From the NCBI RefSeq assembly GCF_003610805.1, contig NZ_RAPF01000005.1:124001-188000 (forward strand): a stretch of 64,000 bases of DNA. The letters run 5' to 3'. The notes under the pieces are model-generated. The model was given only the letters and a program-made list of their open reading frames with translations. It searched no databases and was not told the origin of the DNA. Numbering within the stretch: the stretch's first letter is position 1; each line of letters opens with the position of its first letter. This document shows positions 17,443 through 25,909 of this stretch, piece after piece. The DNA comes from Altericroceibacterium spongiae (GTDB lineage: Bacteria > Pseudomonadota > Alphaproteobacteria > Sphingomonadales > Sphingomonadaceae). Made by a program: the position numbers and the translations under genes.

Positions 17443-18315
17443 ATGTCATATGCCACCATTCACCCCGATTGGGAAAAGCCCGCAGCTAATATGGTCGATG
17501 GCTATTCCTTAGAGATGACAGCTAAGGAAATGGATCACTTACGGGAAGCCGCCCCGCTGATCCGCCCTGGTACCCCCATTGCCGTTACCTTCCTTCCCGG
17601 AGAGGAAATGGAAGACCGTGTTGCTGCTGCCAAACTGGTGCGCGAACTCGGATTTGAGCCCATGCCGCACCTGTCGGCTCGCCGCCTTGAATCGACAGAG
17701 ACCCTAGACAACCTGCTCGCCAGAGTAACCGGCGAGGCCGGTGTGAAACGTGTTTTCATGATCGCGGGCGATCCTCCGAAAGCGGAAGGCCCTTACGAAG
17801 ATTCATTGCAGATAATCGAATCCGGGCTTCTTGAAAAACACGGTATTACGGTAGCAGGAATTGGAGGCCATCCCGAAGGGCATCCCAATGTTTCCAAATC
17901 CGATCTGTGGGTTTGGATGGAGCGCAAGATCACAGCTTTGCGGGAGCGTGACATTACCCCTCTGATCGTCACTCAATTCGCTTTTGATGATGAGGCGATC
18001 CTGAATTGGATCGAGGAAATGCGTGAGCGTGGAATTGATGTTCCGGTACGCATTGGTGTTCCGGGGCCTGCAGGCATTAAGCGTCTTATCGGCTTCGCCA
18101 AGCGTTGTGGTGTTGGAGCATCAGCCAACGTTATGAAAAAATATGGTGTCTCGCTGACGAATCTGATTGGCAAGGCAGGGCCAGATAAGCTGATCCATGC
18201 TCTGGAGAGTGGCCTTACTCCCGAACATGGCCGTGTGCGCCTTCATTTCTATCCCTTTGGTAACCTCAAGGCTTCGGCCGAATGGATCAACGAATATAAC
18301 GCAAAGCATAGCTGA
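17443..18315 (+). CDS. metF: Methylenetetrahydrofolate reductase (5,10-CH2-THF/5-CH3-THF)
   Basis: A 290-residue MetF-type TIM-barrel flavoprotein. Seen: VTFLPGEE near residue 50, HLSARRLES at about 80, the FMIAGDPPKAEG stretch around 105 and a C-terminal HFYPFGNLKAS that resembles other sphingomonad homologues. It would oxidise the 5-methyl-THF made by the O-demethylase to methylene-THF, as MetF does in SYK-6 vanillate metabolism. It leads the operon metF-purU-folD, and shares its promoter region with the O-demethylase unit. It is shorter and more divergent than E. coli MetF, so a dedicated catabolic form is likely. Confidence 0.85.
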   Translation: MSYATIHPDWEKPAANMVDGYSLEMTAKEMDHLREAAPLIRPGTPIAVTFLPGEEMEDRVAAAKLVRELGFEPMPHLSARRLESTETLDNLLARVTGEAGVKRVFMIAGDPPKAEGPYEDSLQIIESGLLEKHGITVAGIGGHPEGHPNVSKSDLWVWMERKITALRERDITPLIVTQFAFDDEAILNWIEEMRERGIDVPVRIGVPGPAGIKRLIGFAKRCGVGASANVMKKYGVSLTNLIGKAGPDKLIHALESGLTPEHGRVRLHFYPFGNLKASAEWINEYNAKHS

Positions 18316-18376
18316 GGGGCCGGGCTGCGCCTTTTTCGCGCAACTGCCCTCCTGCAAATAAACAAGGAGAGAATTG

Positions 18377-19231
18377 GTGAGCAACACAAGCACGCTGGCA
18401 TTGTCCTGCAAAAACCAGCCTGGTCTGGTCGCACTTGTATCCGGCTTTCTGACGGAAAATGGCGCTGATATTACCGATCTTCAGCAATATGCCGATCCGA
18501 TCAGTGGTAATTTCTTTCTGCGCGCAGAGTTTGATTGGAACGGTGCTGATCACGACAAAATTCGCAATAGCTTCAAGCAAATTGCCGATCAGCACAGCAT
18601 GATCTGGAGCTTGCGTGAACCGGATTATGCACCGAAGGTTGTATTAATGGTTTCCAAGTTTGACCATGCTCTTGGTGACCTGCTTTACCGTATGCGCATT
18701 GGCGAGATTAACATGAATGTCGTCGCCATCGTCAGCAATCATCCTCAAAATGTGCTAACAACGTCGCTGATGGGTGATATCCCTTATTATCATTTCCCGA
18801 TCACTAAAGACACAAAACCTCAGCAAGAGGCGCAAGTAAAGCAGGTGGTGACAGATACTGGTGCCGATCTGGTCGTGCTGGCGCGCTATATGCAGATTTT
18901 GTCGGACGACATGGCCAGCTTCCTCAACGGGCGCTGCATCAATATTCATCATTCTTTCCTCCCCGGCTTCAAGGGAGCTAAGCCCTACCATCAGGCTTAT
19001 AAGCGTGGTGTGAAGATGATAGGTGCGACCAGCCATTATGTAACTGAAGACCTCGATGAAGGTCCGATCATTGCGCAGGATGTTGCGGTATGCAGCCATC
19101 GTGAAACACCCGACCAGCTCGTTGCTAAGGGTCGCGACGTCGAACGCCGTGTGCTTGCCCGTGCGGTGAAGGCGCATCTTGAAGATCGTGTTTTTCTGAA
19201 CGGTCAGCGAACAGTGGTTTTCGAAGCCTGA
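18377..19231 (+). CDS. purU: Formyltetrahydrofolate deformylase PurU
   Basis: A 284-residue PurU. The N-terminal ACT domain (STLALSCKNQPGLVALVSGFL) is followed from about residue 85 by the formyltransferase fold with VAIVSNHP, VLARYMQILSDDMA and the catalytic region INIHHSFLPGFKGAKPYHQAYKRGVKMIGATSHYVTEDLDEGPII, including the conserved His and Asp. It releases formate and THF from 10-formyl-THF. The start is taken at GTG 18377, which has AAGGAG at ideal spacing; a TTG three bases earlier is less likely. It sits between metF and folD, closing the one-carbon loop after O-demethylation. Confidence 0.92.
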   Translation: MSNTSTLALSCKNQPGLVALVSGFLTENGADITDLQQYADPISGNFFLRAEFDWNGADHDKIRNSFKQIADQHSMIWSLREPDYAPKVVLMVSKFDHALGDLLYRMRIGEINMNVVAIVSNHPQNVLTTSLMGDIPYYHFPITKDTKPQQEAQVKQVVTDTGADLVVLARYMQILSDDMASFLNGRCINIHHSFLPGFKGAKPYHQAYKRGVKMIGATSHYVTEDLDEGPIIAQDVAVCSHRETPDQLVAKGRDVERRVLARAVKAHLEDRVFLNGQRTVVFEA

Positions 19232-19246
19232 GGAGGCAGGACAGGT

Positions 19247-20119
19247 ATGGCAGACAGGATCGACGGTCGTGCTATTGCGGCAAAGATCGAGGATGAAACG
19301 GCCGAAAAGGTGAAGGCCTTTTCGGAACGTAACGGACATGCTCCAGGCCTCGCTGTGGTTCTGGTTGGCAATGATCCGGCGAGTGAAGTCTATGTTGCGC
19401 ATAAGATCAAGAAATGCGTGAAAGTCGGCATCCGCTCTTATGAGCACCGTCTGCCTGCCGAAACCGAACAGGATGATTTGCTTACACTGATCGCCCGTCT
19501 CAATATTGATCCCAATGTGCATGGTATCTTGGTACAGGTGCCCTTGCCCGATCATATTGACGAAGGAGCTGTTTTGGGGGCTATTAACCCGGCTAAAGAC
19601 GTTGATGGTTTCTGTCCCGTTAATGTGGGTCGTCTGTCGACCGGCACAGGGGGGTTGGTGCCTTGTACGCCGCTCGGGGTAATGAAGCTGCTCGATACGG
19701 TTATCGACGATATGACCGGTCTTGATGCCGTAGTGATCGGTAAGTCCAATATCGTGGGCAAGCCGATTGCCATGTTGCTGCTAGAACGTGAGGCGACGGT
19801 AACTGTTACCCATATTGAAACTAAGAACCTTCCCGATATCTGTCGTAAAGCAGATATCATTATTGCCGCTGCCGGAGCGCCGCGGCTGGTGAAAGGGTAT
19901 TGGGTCAAAGAAGGTGCGGTCATCATTGATGTTGGTATTACCCGGACCAAAGGAGAGAACGGTAAGGATAAGCTGGTTGGCGATGTGGCATTTGATGAGG
20001 TGCAACATGCAAAAGCGGTGACACCAGTGCCAGGGGGTGTTGGGCCGATGACAATCGCTTGTTTGCTGGCCAACACTGTTCAGGCGGCAGAGGCTTTAGA
20101 AAAGCACCATAAGCACTGA
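19247..20119 (+). CDS. folD: Methylene-THF dehydrogenase/methenyl-THF cyclohydrolase FolD
   Basis: A 290-residue bifunctional FolD. The substrate region SEVYVAHKIKKCVKVGI carries the conserved Tyr and Lys. DVDGFCPVNVGRL, VIGKSNIVGKPIAMLLLERE and the C-terminal PVPGGVGPMTIACLLANT are all canonical. It converts methylene-THF to 10-formyl-THF, the substrate of the preceding PurU. The start has GGAGG upstream and is 15 bp after purU. A standalone genome copy may serve biosynthesis; this one is placed in a catabolic unit. Confidence 0.95.
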   Translation: MADRIDGRAIAAKIEDETAEKVKAFSERNGHAPGLAVVLVGNDPASEVYVAHKIKKCVKVGIRSYEHRLPAETEQDDLLTLIARLNIDPNVHGILVQVPLPDHIDEGAVLGAINPAKDVDGFCPVNVGRLSTGTGGLVPCTPLGVMKLLDTVIDDMTGLDAVVIGKSNIVGKPIAMLLLEREATVTVTHIETKNLPDICRKADIIIAAAGAPRLVKGYWVKEGAVIIDVGITRTKGENGKDKLVGDVAFDEVQHAKAVTPVPGGVGPMTIACLLANTVQAAEALEKHHKH

Positions 20120-20121
20120 TT

Positions 20122-20151
20122 AAAAAGCCGGGTGGGATGGCCCGGCTTTTT
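20122..20151 (+). terminator. Intrinsic terminator after folD
   Basis: AAAAAGCCGGG (20122-20132) pairs with CCCGGCTTTTT (20141-20151) across an 8-base loop, immediately after the folD stop. Confidence 0.9.
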
Positions 20152-20227
20152 CATTGCAGCATCTCCTAAGTGGTATCGTGAATAGTAAGGTGGAGCTGCA
20201 TCGATAATTATTCTAAGGCTTTGCTCC

Positions 20228-20989
20228 ATGAGCCAGTCAGACCGTATATGGACCGCCGCCCTTCTTGTGATAGGCGATGAAATTCTCTCCGGTCGAACGC
20301 ATGATAAAAATATCCCTCAGATCGCGAGCTGGTTGCAAGTGCAGGGCATCCGTTTGCGTGAAGTGCGTGTGGTAACGGATGACCTGACTGCTATTGGGGA
20401 AGCGCTGAACGTGTTGCGTGAGCGGAATGATTATTGTTTCACCACGGGGGGGATAGGTCCGACGCATGACGATATAACAGTAGATGCCGTTGCCCGTGCA
20501 TTGGGCTTGCCTGTGGTGATCCATCCTGAAGCAAAGCAGATATTGGAACAATACTATGCCACACGCGGAGGCCTCACGGATGCCCGATTACGAATGGCAC
20601 GGGTACCTGAAGGGGCTGCGCTAATCCCCAATCGCATGTCGGGGGCGCCAGGTATTCGGATTGGCAATATTTTTCTAATGGCTGGTGTGCCACATATCAC
20701 GGCAGGTATGCTTGATGCGTTGACCGGAACGCTGGAAGGTGGGGCACCGCTTCTTTCAGAAACGATCGGCTGCTGGGTAGCCGAAAGTGAAGTGGCGGAT
20801 ATGCTGCGCGAGATTGAGGCGGCGCATGGCAAGTGTCAGATCGGCTCTTATCCGTTCTTCCAAGAGGGTAAGGGCGGGGCCAATTTTGTGATCCGTTCGA
20901 CGGATACTGAAGAACTGCAAAGTGCGGTAGACACATTATGCGATGGCCTGGCAACAGCAGGCTACGATTTCACGCCGGGCGGTATCTGA
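20228..20989 (+). CDS. CinA/MoaB-like molybdopterin-binding domain protein
   Basis: A 253-residue protein of the competence/damage-inducible CinA N-terminal type. LLVIGDEILSGRTHDKNIPQIASWL and the FTTGGIGPTHDDITVDAVARALG signature of molybdopterin-binding (MoCF) domains are clear. It lacks the C-terminal nicotinamide-nucleotide amidase domain of full CinA. Such short forms are common in Alphaproteobacteria; the role is not settled. It has its own promoter after the folD terminator and appears unconnected with the aromatic genes. Confidence 0.85.
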   Translation: MSQSDRIWTAALLVIGDEILSGRTHDKNIPQIASWLQVQGIRLREVRVVTDDLTAIGEALNVLRERNDYCFTTGGIGPTHDDITVDAVARALGLPVVIHPEAKQILEQYYATRGGLTDARLRMARVPEGAALIPNRMSGAPGIRIGNIFLMAGVPHITAGMLDALTGTLEGGAPLLSETIGCWVAESEVADMLREIEAAHGKCQIGSYPFFQEGKGGANFVIRSTDTEELQSAVDTLCDGLATAGYDFTPGGI

Positions 20990-21037
20990 TGGATACCTTT
21001 TACGGGTTCAGACAATCACCCAGAGATATTTCTGCCT

Positions 21038-21069
21038 TCTCCTGCTAATCTGAAGATATTAGCAGGAGA
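21038..21069. terminator. Hairpin between convergent CinA-like and DUF3237 genes
   Basis: Perfect 12 bp inverted repeat TCTCCTGCTAAT (21038-21049) and ATTAGCAGGAGA (21058-21069), 8-base loop. T-rich sequence follows on the forward side. Likely a bidirectional terminator. Confidence 0.65.
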
Positions 21070-21090
21070 CGTTAGGCTGACTCTTTCTTG

Positions 21091-21609
21091 TCAGACAAGC
21101 GCGTAATAGCGCAGCACATTGCCATCCGCTCGACGCTCGCCAACACCAATAAAAACATGTTTCGTGAGCCAGTCATGCTTGCCTACCGGACATTCGAAAG
21201 ATGGTTGCCCGCGCAGATAATATTCCTGATTGTCTACCGGCTCACCTTCACCAAACGCCCAGTCCCGCAGTTTGCTCATTGTGTCGGGTTTGCGGCCCCA
21301 CAGAAAACCCTTGTTATTAAGCAGGATGAGCGTGCCATCTTCCTCTTCAAGGAGATAGCGAGCATCGAAGCAGGCGGTGTCATCAGGACGAAAATAAGCG
21401 TAGTCTCCGCCTGAATGAGGCACCGCTTTGCCGCGCAAATGAGGGCCTTCGAACGTACCTTCAGATACGATCACTGCACTGCGATTGCCTCCGGCAGGTG
21501 TATTGGGAATCGTATAGACATCGGGAAACTTCAGTCGCACTTCCATGACGAATTCCAGACGTGGATTGTCAAAAGTGGAAAAGGGTGGGGTAAAAGGGCC
21601 GTTGGCCAT
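21091..21609 (-). CDS. DUF3237 protein, candidate PhcF/PhcG-type decarboxylase
   Basis: A 172-residue DUF3237 protein: LEFVMEVRLKF, GGNRSAVIVSEGTFEGPHLRGKAVPHSGGDYAYFRPDD, then ARYLLEEEDGTLILLNNKGFLWG and a closing FECPVGKHDWLTKHVFIGVGERR. As I recall, PhcF and PhcG of SYK-6, which decarboxylate the oxidised phenylcoumaran dehydrodiconiferyl alcohol to a stilbene, carry this domain. The gene ends an operon GMC-NTF2-SDR-DUF3237, which fits side-chain oxidation followed by removal. The domain also occurs in many unstudied proteins, so the reaction is an inference. Confidence 0.75.
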   Translation of the reverse strand: MANGPFTPPFSTFDNPRLEFVMEVRLKFPDVYTIPNTPAGGNRSAVIVSEGTFEGPHLRGKAVPHSGGDYAYFRPDDTACFDARYLLEEEDGTLILLNNKGFLWGRKPDTMSKLRDWAFGEGEPVDNQEYYLRGQPSFECPVGKHDWLTKHVFIGVGERRADGNVLRYYALV

Positions 21610-21619
21610 AAGAAATTCC

Positions 21620-22369
21620 TCAACGCAGCTCTAGAGCACCACCATCCACGAAGAGATTGGCAGCAGTAATGAAGGAAGCCTCGTCAGAGGCAAGGAATAA
21701 AACAGCGCGGGCTACTTCATCGGCTTCACCCATGCGGTGCATCGGAATCGCTCCGAGCATCTGCTCTTTCAGTGCGGCAACAGCTTTATCGTCCATTCCA
21801 GGATTACGATGGAGTAAAGGCGTGTCGATTGGGCCAGGGCTGACCATATTGACGCGAATTTTCTCAGATACCAGCTCGCCTGCAATCACTTTTACCGCAG
21901 CGTAGAGTCCGCCTTTCGCAGCGGCATATGTGAGATTACCAGGCAAGGAGACATGTGCACCGATAGAACCGGTGACGATGATCGAGCCACCTTTGCCCAT
22001 GAGTTTCAGTGCTTTCTGAATAGCAAAAACACAGCCTTTGAGATTGACTGAGTGGACGAAATCCCAGTCCTCCTCAGAAATATCTCGAAGTGGCGCAAAT
22101 CCACCAACCCCGGCATTCACATAAAGCACATCGATCTTACCGTCCTGCGCTTCGATTCTAGATATCAGCCTTTCGGTTGCGGTGATGTCAGAAATATCAG
22201 CCTGATATCCAACAGCGTCGGGAATCGCAGCGACTGCTTCATCAAGCGTTTTGGGGTTACGTCCGGTAATCCGTACTTTTGCTCCTTCCGAGGCAAAAGC
22301 TTTGGCGCTGGCAAGACCCATGCCACTATTGCCGCCCATCACGAGGACGGTTTTGTTGTCAAAACGCAT
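21620..22369 (-). CDS. Short-chain dehydrogenase/reductase
   Basis: A 249-residue classical SDR. The cofactor motif is GGNSGMG (residues 13-19), followed by NAG at about 88 (VNAGVGG), Ser in IIVTGSIGAH and YAAAK (about residues 149-153). The C-terminus has PGPID and FVDGGALELR. ITGRN after beta-2 suggests NADP preference. It lies 10 bp before the DUF3237 gene and 23 bp after the NTF2 gene and could oxidise an alcohol or aldehyde made by the GMC enzyme. Confidence 0.85.
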   Translation of the reverse strand: MRFDNKTVLVMGGNSGMGLASAKAFASEGAKVRITGRNPKTLDEAVAAIPDAVGYQADISDITATERLISRIEAQDGKIDVLYVNAGVGGFAPLRDISEEDWDFVHSVNLKGCVFAIQKALKLMGKGGSIIVTGSIGAHVSLPGNLTYAAAKGGLYAAVKVIAGELVSEKIRVNMVSPGPIDTPLLHRNPGMDDKAVAALKEQMLGAIPMHRMGEADEVARAVLFLASDEASFITAANLFVDGGALELR

Positions 22370-22392
22370 TTCTCTCTCCCGAATACGTCTGG

Positions 22393-22782
22393 TCAGAATG
22401 GCGAAAGCGGATTCGGTCCGCCTTCCACAATGTTTTGCATCACGTCCCAGTGTTCCGCCACTTTGCCATTTTCGATCCGGAAAATATCAATGACTGCCCA
22501 GCCCAGATCGTCGGGCCACCGGCGTACATGGTAATGTATCGTTACGTGATCGCCATCGACAAAAGCGCGTTTTACATCATGAACAGCGTTTGGTGTCTGT
22601 TCTTGGATCATGTCTAGAAAAGCTTTAAATGGAGCCAGTCCAGGAGCTACCACTTGATTATGCTGAATGTAATCGTGTGAGATAAACCTGTCCGCTGCTG
22701 AGGAATCCATCGGATTCAGTACTTCAGCAAACATGTCGAGTACCAGCCGGAGATTGGCTTCTTCTTGAGGTGTACGGCTCAT
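22393..22782 (-). CDS. NTF2-fold (SnoaL-like) protein, cytoplasmic
   Basis: A 129-residue SnoaL-type protein with FISHDYIQHNQVVAPGLAPFKAFLD and the end motif DIFRIENGKVAEHWDVMQ. The family includes cyclases, isomerases and dehydratases on aromatic or polyketide compounds. Its ATG overlaps the GMC stop (ATGA), so the two are translationally coupled. It shares the DYIQHN and FRIE(N/D)GK(V/I)AEHWD motifs with the exported protein at 42759. It may act on the product of the GMC oxidoreductase. Confidence 0.8.
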   Translation of the reverse strand: MSRTPQEEANLRLVLDMFAEVLNPMDSSAADRFISHDYIQHNQVVAPGLAPFKAFLDMIQEQTPNAVHDVKRAFVDGDHVTIHYHVRRWPDDLGWAVIDIFRIENGKVAEHWDVMQNIVEGGPNPLSPF

Positions 22783-24437
22783 GCGGCCATCTCAGGAGGT
22801 AAAGTAACGGCAGGCAGGCTTTGTCCCTTGATAAGATCAGCACATTTCTCCCCAACCATCACGGCGGGCAGACCGGTATTGCCGCCCGGTACAGTAGGCA
22901 TCACTGAGCAATCGGCAATCCGCAGCCCTTCAACACCAATCACTTTCAGTTCGGAGTCTACTACCGAGCGCTCACCCATCCCCATGGCGCAGGTGCTGGT
23001 CGGATGCATCGCGATGTAGCAGGTCTGACGAATAAAGGCGTTAAGCTCTTCATCACTATCGATATTGATGCCAGGCATACGTTCAGCGCCAATCAGATTG
23101 GCCTGCGGTGGAGTATTATATATTTTGCGTGCAGCCCGGATCGCTGCGCGCATGGTAGCGAGATCGGATTCCTCGGCCATCAGGTTCAAAGTCACCGAAG
23201 CGACATCACGAGGGTTTTTGCTTTTCAGTTTCACCCAGCCGCGGCTATCGGGATGCAGAGCGACCAAACCGGCCCAGAATACATGTTCTTGTCCGGGCTT
23301 GATAAAGGGAAACCAAGTTTGTGCATCGAAACGGATGGGATTTGCCATAAACTGGATATCGGGGCGGTCGAGATGATCGCGTGTTTTGATAACGACATTG
23401 CAACTATTGAGCTGGAGAGCGAGCGGTCCCTTGCCGAACAATGCCCATTTTAGCGAATTCAGTGCGATCTTGTCCCAGCGCAGCTGATTGAGGAAGGTGA
23501 CAGGCTTGGTTGCATACCACTCCATCGACACATTCGCGTGTTCCTGCAAGTTTTGTCCCACGCCTGGACTGTCATGCAGCACATCAATCCCGATATCGCG
23601 CAAATGTTCTGCGGGGCCGATGCCAGAAAGCATTAAGAGATGCGGCGAATTATAAGCACCGCCTGAAATGATAACTTCCCGATTGGCACGAATAATCTGT
23701 GCGCCTTCAGGTGTATCGATTTCAACGCCAATGCAGCGTTTACCTTCAAACACCATTCGGCGAACCAGAATACCAGATCTTACTTCAAGGTTTGAACGAT
23801 TCATCGCAGGTTTGATATAGGCAGTGGAAGCACTTACCCGACGACCGCGATCATCCACTGTCATTTCACCTCTGGCGAACCCCTCCTGTTTTTTGCCTGC
23901 CAGATCTTCACTGGTGGAATAGCCAGCATCATGTGCTGCCTCCATCAACGGTTCATGATGAAGCAACGGGCTGTTGATAGGACGCACTTGCATCGGGCCG
24001 TCCCCACCATGGAATATACCCTCACCGCGCCAGCTGCTTTCCAGCTTTTTGAAGTAAGGGAGGACCTCTGCATAGCTCCAGCCCCGGGCCCCCATCTGAG
24101 CCCATTGGTCATAATCCTTATAATGACCGCGCATGGCGAACATGCCATTTATAGAGGATGATCCGCCCATAACGCGACCGCGTGGCAGCGGGAGCTGGCG
24201 ATTGTCGAGATGTGGCTCAGGCTCGGTCATATAGGGCCAGTTGAAGCGTGGATCGGGCACGGCTTTCAAAAAGGCGACCGGCATTTTAAGATAGGGATGG
24301 TTGTCTTTGCCCCCGGCTTCGAGCAACAGAACTTTGTTTGTCGGCACTTCCGATAGCCGCGCTGCTACAACGCAGCCAGCACTGCCTGCCCCAACCACAA
24401 TATAGTCGAAATTTTCACCCGATCCGCTGTTAGCCAT
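22779..24437 (-). CDS. FAD-dependent GMC-family alcohol oxidoreductase
   Basis: A 552-residue glucose-methanol-choline oxidoreductase. The FAD motif VGAGSAG is at 15-21, GRVMGGSSSINGM follows near 85, and the catalytic pair is His478 (AMHPTSTCAMG) and Asn520 (PGGNTGLPAVM). The start at 24437 has AGAGGA upstream; a longer frame to 24539 adds an unlikely N-terminus. GMC enzymes oxidise the gamma-alcohol of lignin dimers in SYK-6 (PhcC/PhcD for phenylcoumarans, HpvZ for the beta-ether product HPV, as I recall). It leads the operon with NTF2, SDR and DUF3237 genes and has motif A 51 bp upstream. Either a PhcC/D-like or an HpvZ-like role fits. Confidence 0.85.
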   Translation of the reverse strand: MANSGSGENFDYIVVGAGSAGCVVAARLSEVPTNKVLLLEAGGKDNHPYLKMPVAFLKAVPDPRFNWPYMTEPEPHLDNRQLPLPRGRVMGGSSSINGMFAMRGHYKDYDQWAQMGARGWSYAEVLPYFKKLESSWRGEGIFHGGDGPMQVRPINSPLLHHEPLMEAAHDAGYSTSEDLAGKKQEGFARGEMTVDDRGRRVSASTAYIKPAMNRSNLEVRSGILVRRMVFEGKRCIGVEIDTPEGAQIIRANREVIISGGAYNSPHLLMLSGIGPAEHLRDIGIDVLHDSPGVGQNLQEHANVSMEWYATKPVTFLNQLRWDKIALNSLKWALFGKGPLALQLNSCNVVIKTRDHLDRPDIQFMANPIRFDAQTWFPFIKPGQEHVFWAGLVALHPDSRGWVKLKSKNPRDVASVTLNLMAEESDLATMRAAIRAARKIYNTPPQANLIGAERMPGINIDSDEELNAFIRQTCYIAMHPTSTCAMGMGERSVVDSELKVIGVEGLRIADCSVMPTVPGGNTGLPAVMVGEKCADLIKGQSLPAVTLPPEMAA

Positions 24438-24487
24438 GATTTGCATTCCTCTCACGCATCTTGCAGATGCTTCCTTCAGCAACTTGC

Positions 24488-24509
24488 TAACGATCGTTAC
24501 GGTTAAAGG
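24488..24509 (+). promoter_or_regulatory. Motif A operator candidate, GMC operon
   Basis: Perfect palindrome TAACGATCGTTA (24488-24499), then CG and GTTAAAG. Equivalent 22 bp sites are at 33592, 36176 and (reverse strand) 40094-40115. Fifteen of 22 positions are invariant among the four. It lies 51 bp upstream of the GMC start codon, a position suited to repression. Confidence 0.65.
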
Positions 24510-24721
24510 CAAGGCAGATGGAGAGGGTGAGCGGCGCAAAAGAAGATTATCGCGACTCTTTTGAGACGTGTGTCGTCAGTTGCATCTGACAGCTTTCTGC
24601 AATTCCATATGAATGAGATGCGTGAAGGCGACGTGCATCAAGTGGTCACACCGTCCTGCAATTATTCCGGGACTATGTATAGGTGGGGTGAAATGCCTGC
24701 ACTCCTTCATACTTGCGTCAA

Positions 24722-24737
24722 TTTCGCATAGATGAAA
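24722..24737 (-). promoter_or_regulatory. Motif B operator candidate, MetE-like/iclR operon
   Basis: Reverse-strand TTTCATCTATGCGAAA (forward TTTCGCATAGATGAAA), 42 bp upstream of the MetE-like start. It matches the site at 17349 at 13 of 16 positions. The downstream operon encodes an IclR regulator, so autoregulation is plausible. Confidence 0.6.
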
Positions 24738-24779
24738 TATGAGCGGGTCGTGGCCTAACTTCTTTTAGGAGACCCTCTT

Positions 24780-25907
24780 ATGATTAAATCGACGCATGTC
24801 GGCAGCCTCCCCCGTGGCGAAAATCTCGTTCCGCTTCTCCTCGCTCGCGACAAAGGTGAAGAGTATGATGCGGTAGAATTCGACCGCGTGGTTCAAGAGG
24901 CAGTTGACGAAGCTGTCGCTCAGCAGGTGGAAGCAGGTGTCTCCGTTGTTAGCGATGGCGAACTGGGTAAAGTTGGCTATTCGACTTATATTATTGAGCG
25001 CCTAGAAGGTTTCGGTGGCCATACGCCGCGGAAGCCAGCCAAGGACCTGGCGGATGTTCCTGAACTTGCCAAGAAACTCTCGGCGATTATGGGGGCGCAG
25101 GAATTCACGCGCGCAAGCGCTATCGCACCCATTAAGCTGGTTAATCTTGAACCGCTGCATGACGATATTCGGCGGTTCAAGAATGCGCTGGAAAAGAATG
25201 GGCAGGGTGTCGAAGCTTTTCTTAACTCTGCATCGCCCGGCCTTATCACGGCTTTTCAGCCGAACCAGTATTACCCGACGCATGAAGCCTATCTGGCTGA
25301 TCTTGCAGAAGCGATGCGACCGGAATATGAGACGATTGTCGATGCAGGGCTGCAAATCCAACTTGATTGTCCCGATCTCGCCATGTCGCGCCATACCGGT
25401 TATCAGGATATGAGTGAGAGTGAATTTCTCAAAGCAATTACAGCTAATGTCGAAGCACTGAATGCTGCCACAGCCAATATCGCTCCTGAAAAGATGCGTA
25501 TGCATGTTTGCTGGGGTAATTATGAAGGCCCGCATAATTACGACATTCCGCTCGAAAAGATTATCGATATTGTGCTTGCGGCCCGCCCGGCGACCATCCT
25601 GTTCGAAGGGGCCAATCCACGCCATGAACATGAATGGGCCGTATGGCGCGATGCTAAATTACCTGATGAGAAGATTCTTGCGCCGGGTTTGATCGATAGC
25701 TGTTCGAACTATATCGAAACACCTGAACTAATTGCTCAGCGAATCGAACGTTACGTCGATATTGTTGGTAAGGATCGCGTGATGGCCAGTTCTGACTGCG
25801 GGTTCGGCACCTTTGCCGGTTACGGCAAAATTGACCCCGCAGTTGCCTGGGAAAAACTTGCCAATCTGCGCAAGGGCGCAGACATTGCAGAAGCACGGAT
25901 TGGATAA
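24780..25907 (+). CDS. MetE-like (cobalamin-independent methionine synthase II family) zinc protein
   Basis: A 375-residue protein covering only the catalytic C-terminal half of MetE. It starts THVGSLPRG and keeps a zinc site of MetE type: His242 and Cys244 (MHVCWGN), Glu276 (LFEGANP) and Cys340 (SSDCGFGTF). Relatives include short core methionine synthases and epoxyalkane:CoM transferase, all of which activate a thiol at zinc for alkylation. Placed with the IclR gene 2 bp behind it and near the THF-dependent O-demethylase, it could pass methyl groups from 5-methyl-THF to a thiol such as homocysteine. The acceptor and donor are not determined. A second, divergent copy is at 62513. Confidence 0.8.
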   Translation: MIKSTHVGSLPRGENLVPLLLARDKGEEYDAVEFDRVVQEAVDEAVAQQVEAGVSVVSDGELGKVGYSTYIIERLEGFGGHTPRKPAKDLADVPELAKKLSAIMGAQEFTRASAIAPIKLVNLEPLHDDIRRFKNALEKNGQGVEAFLNSASPGLITAFQPNQYYPTHEAYLADLAEAMRPEYETIVDAGLQIQLDCPDLAMSRHTGYQDMSESEFLKAITANVEALNAATANIAPEKMRMHVCWGNYEGPHNYDIPLEKIIDIVLAARPATILFEGANPRHEHEWAVWRDAKLPDEKILAPGLIDSCSNYIETPELIAQRIERYVDIVGKDRVMASSDCGFGTFAGYGKIDPAVAWEKLANLRKGADIAEARIG

Positions 25908-25909
25908 TC

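Larger units (their letters stand above)
24438..24779. other. Divergent promoter region with two operator candidates
   Basis: About 340 bp between the GMC operon and the MetE-like/IclR operon. It holds motif A near the GMC end (24488-24509) and motif B near the MetE-like end (24722-24737), and an ATTC-n5-GAAT repeat at 24602-24614. No reading frame of note. Confidence 0.6.
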
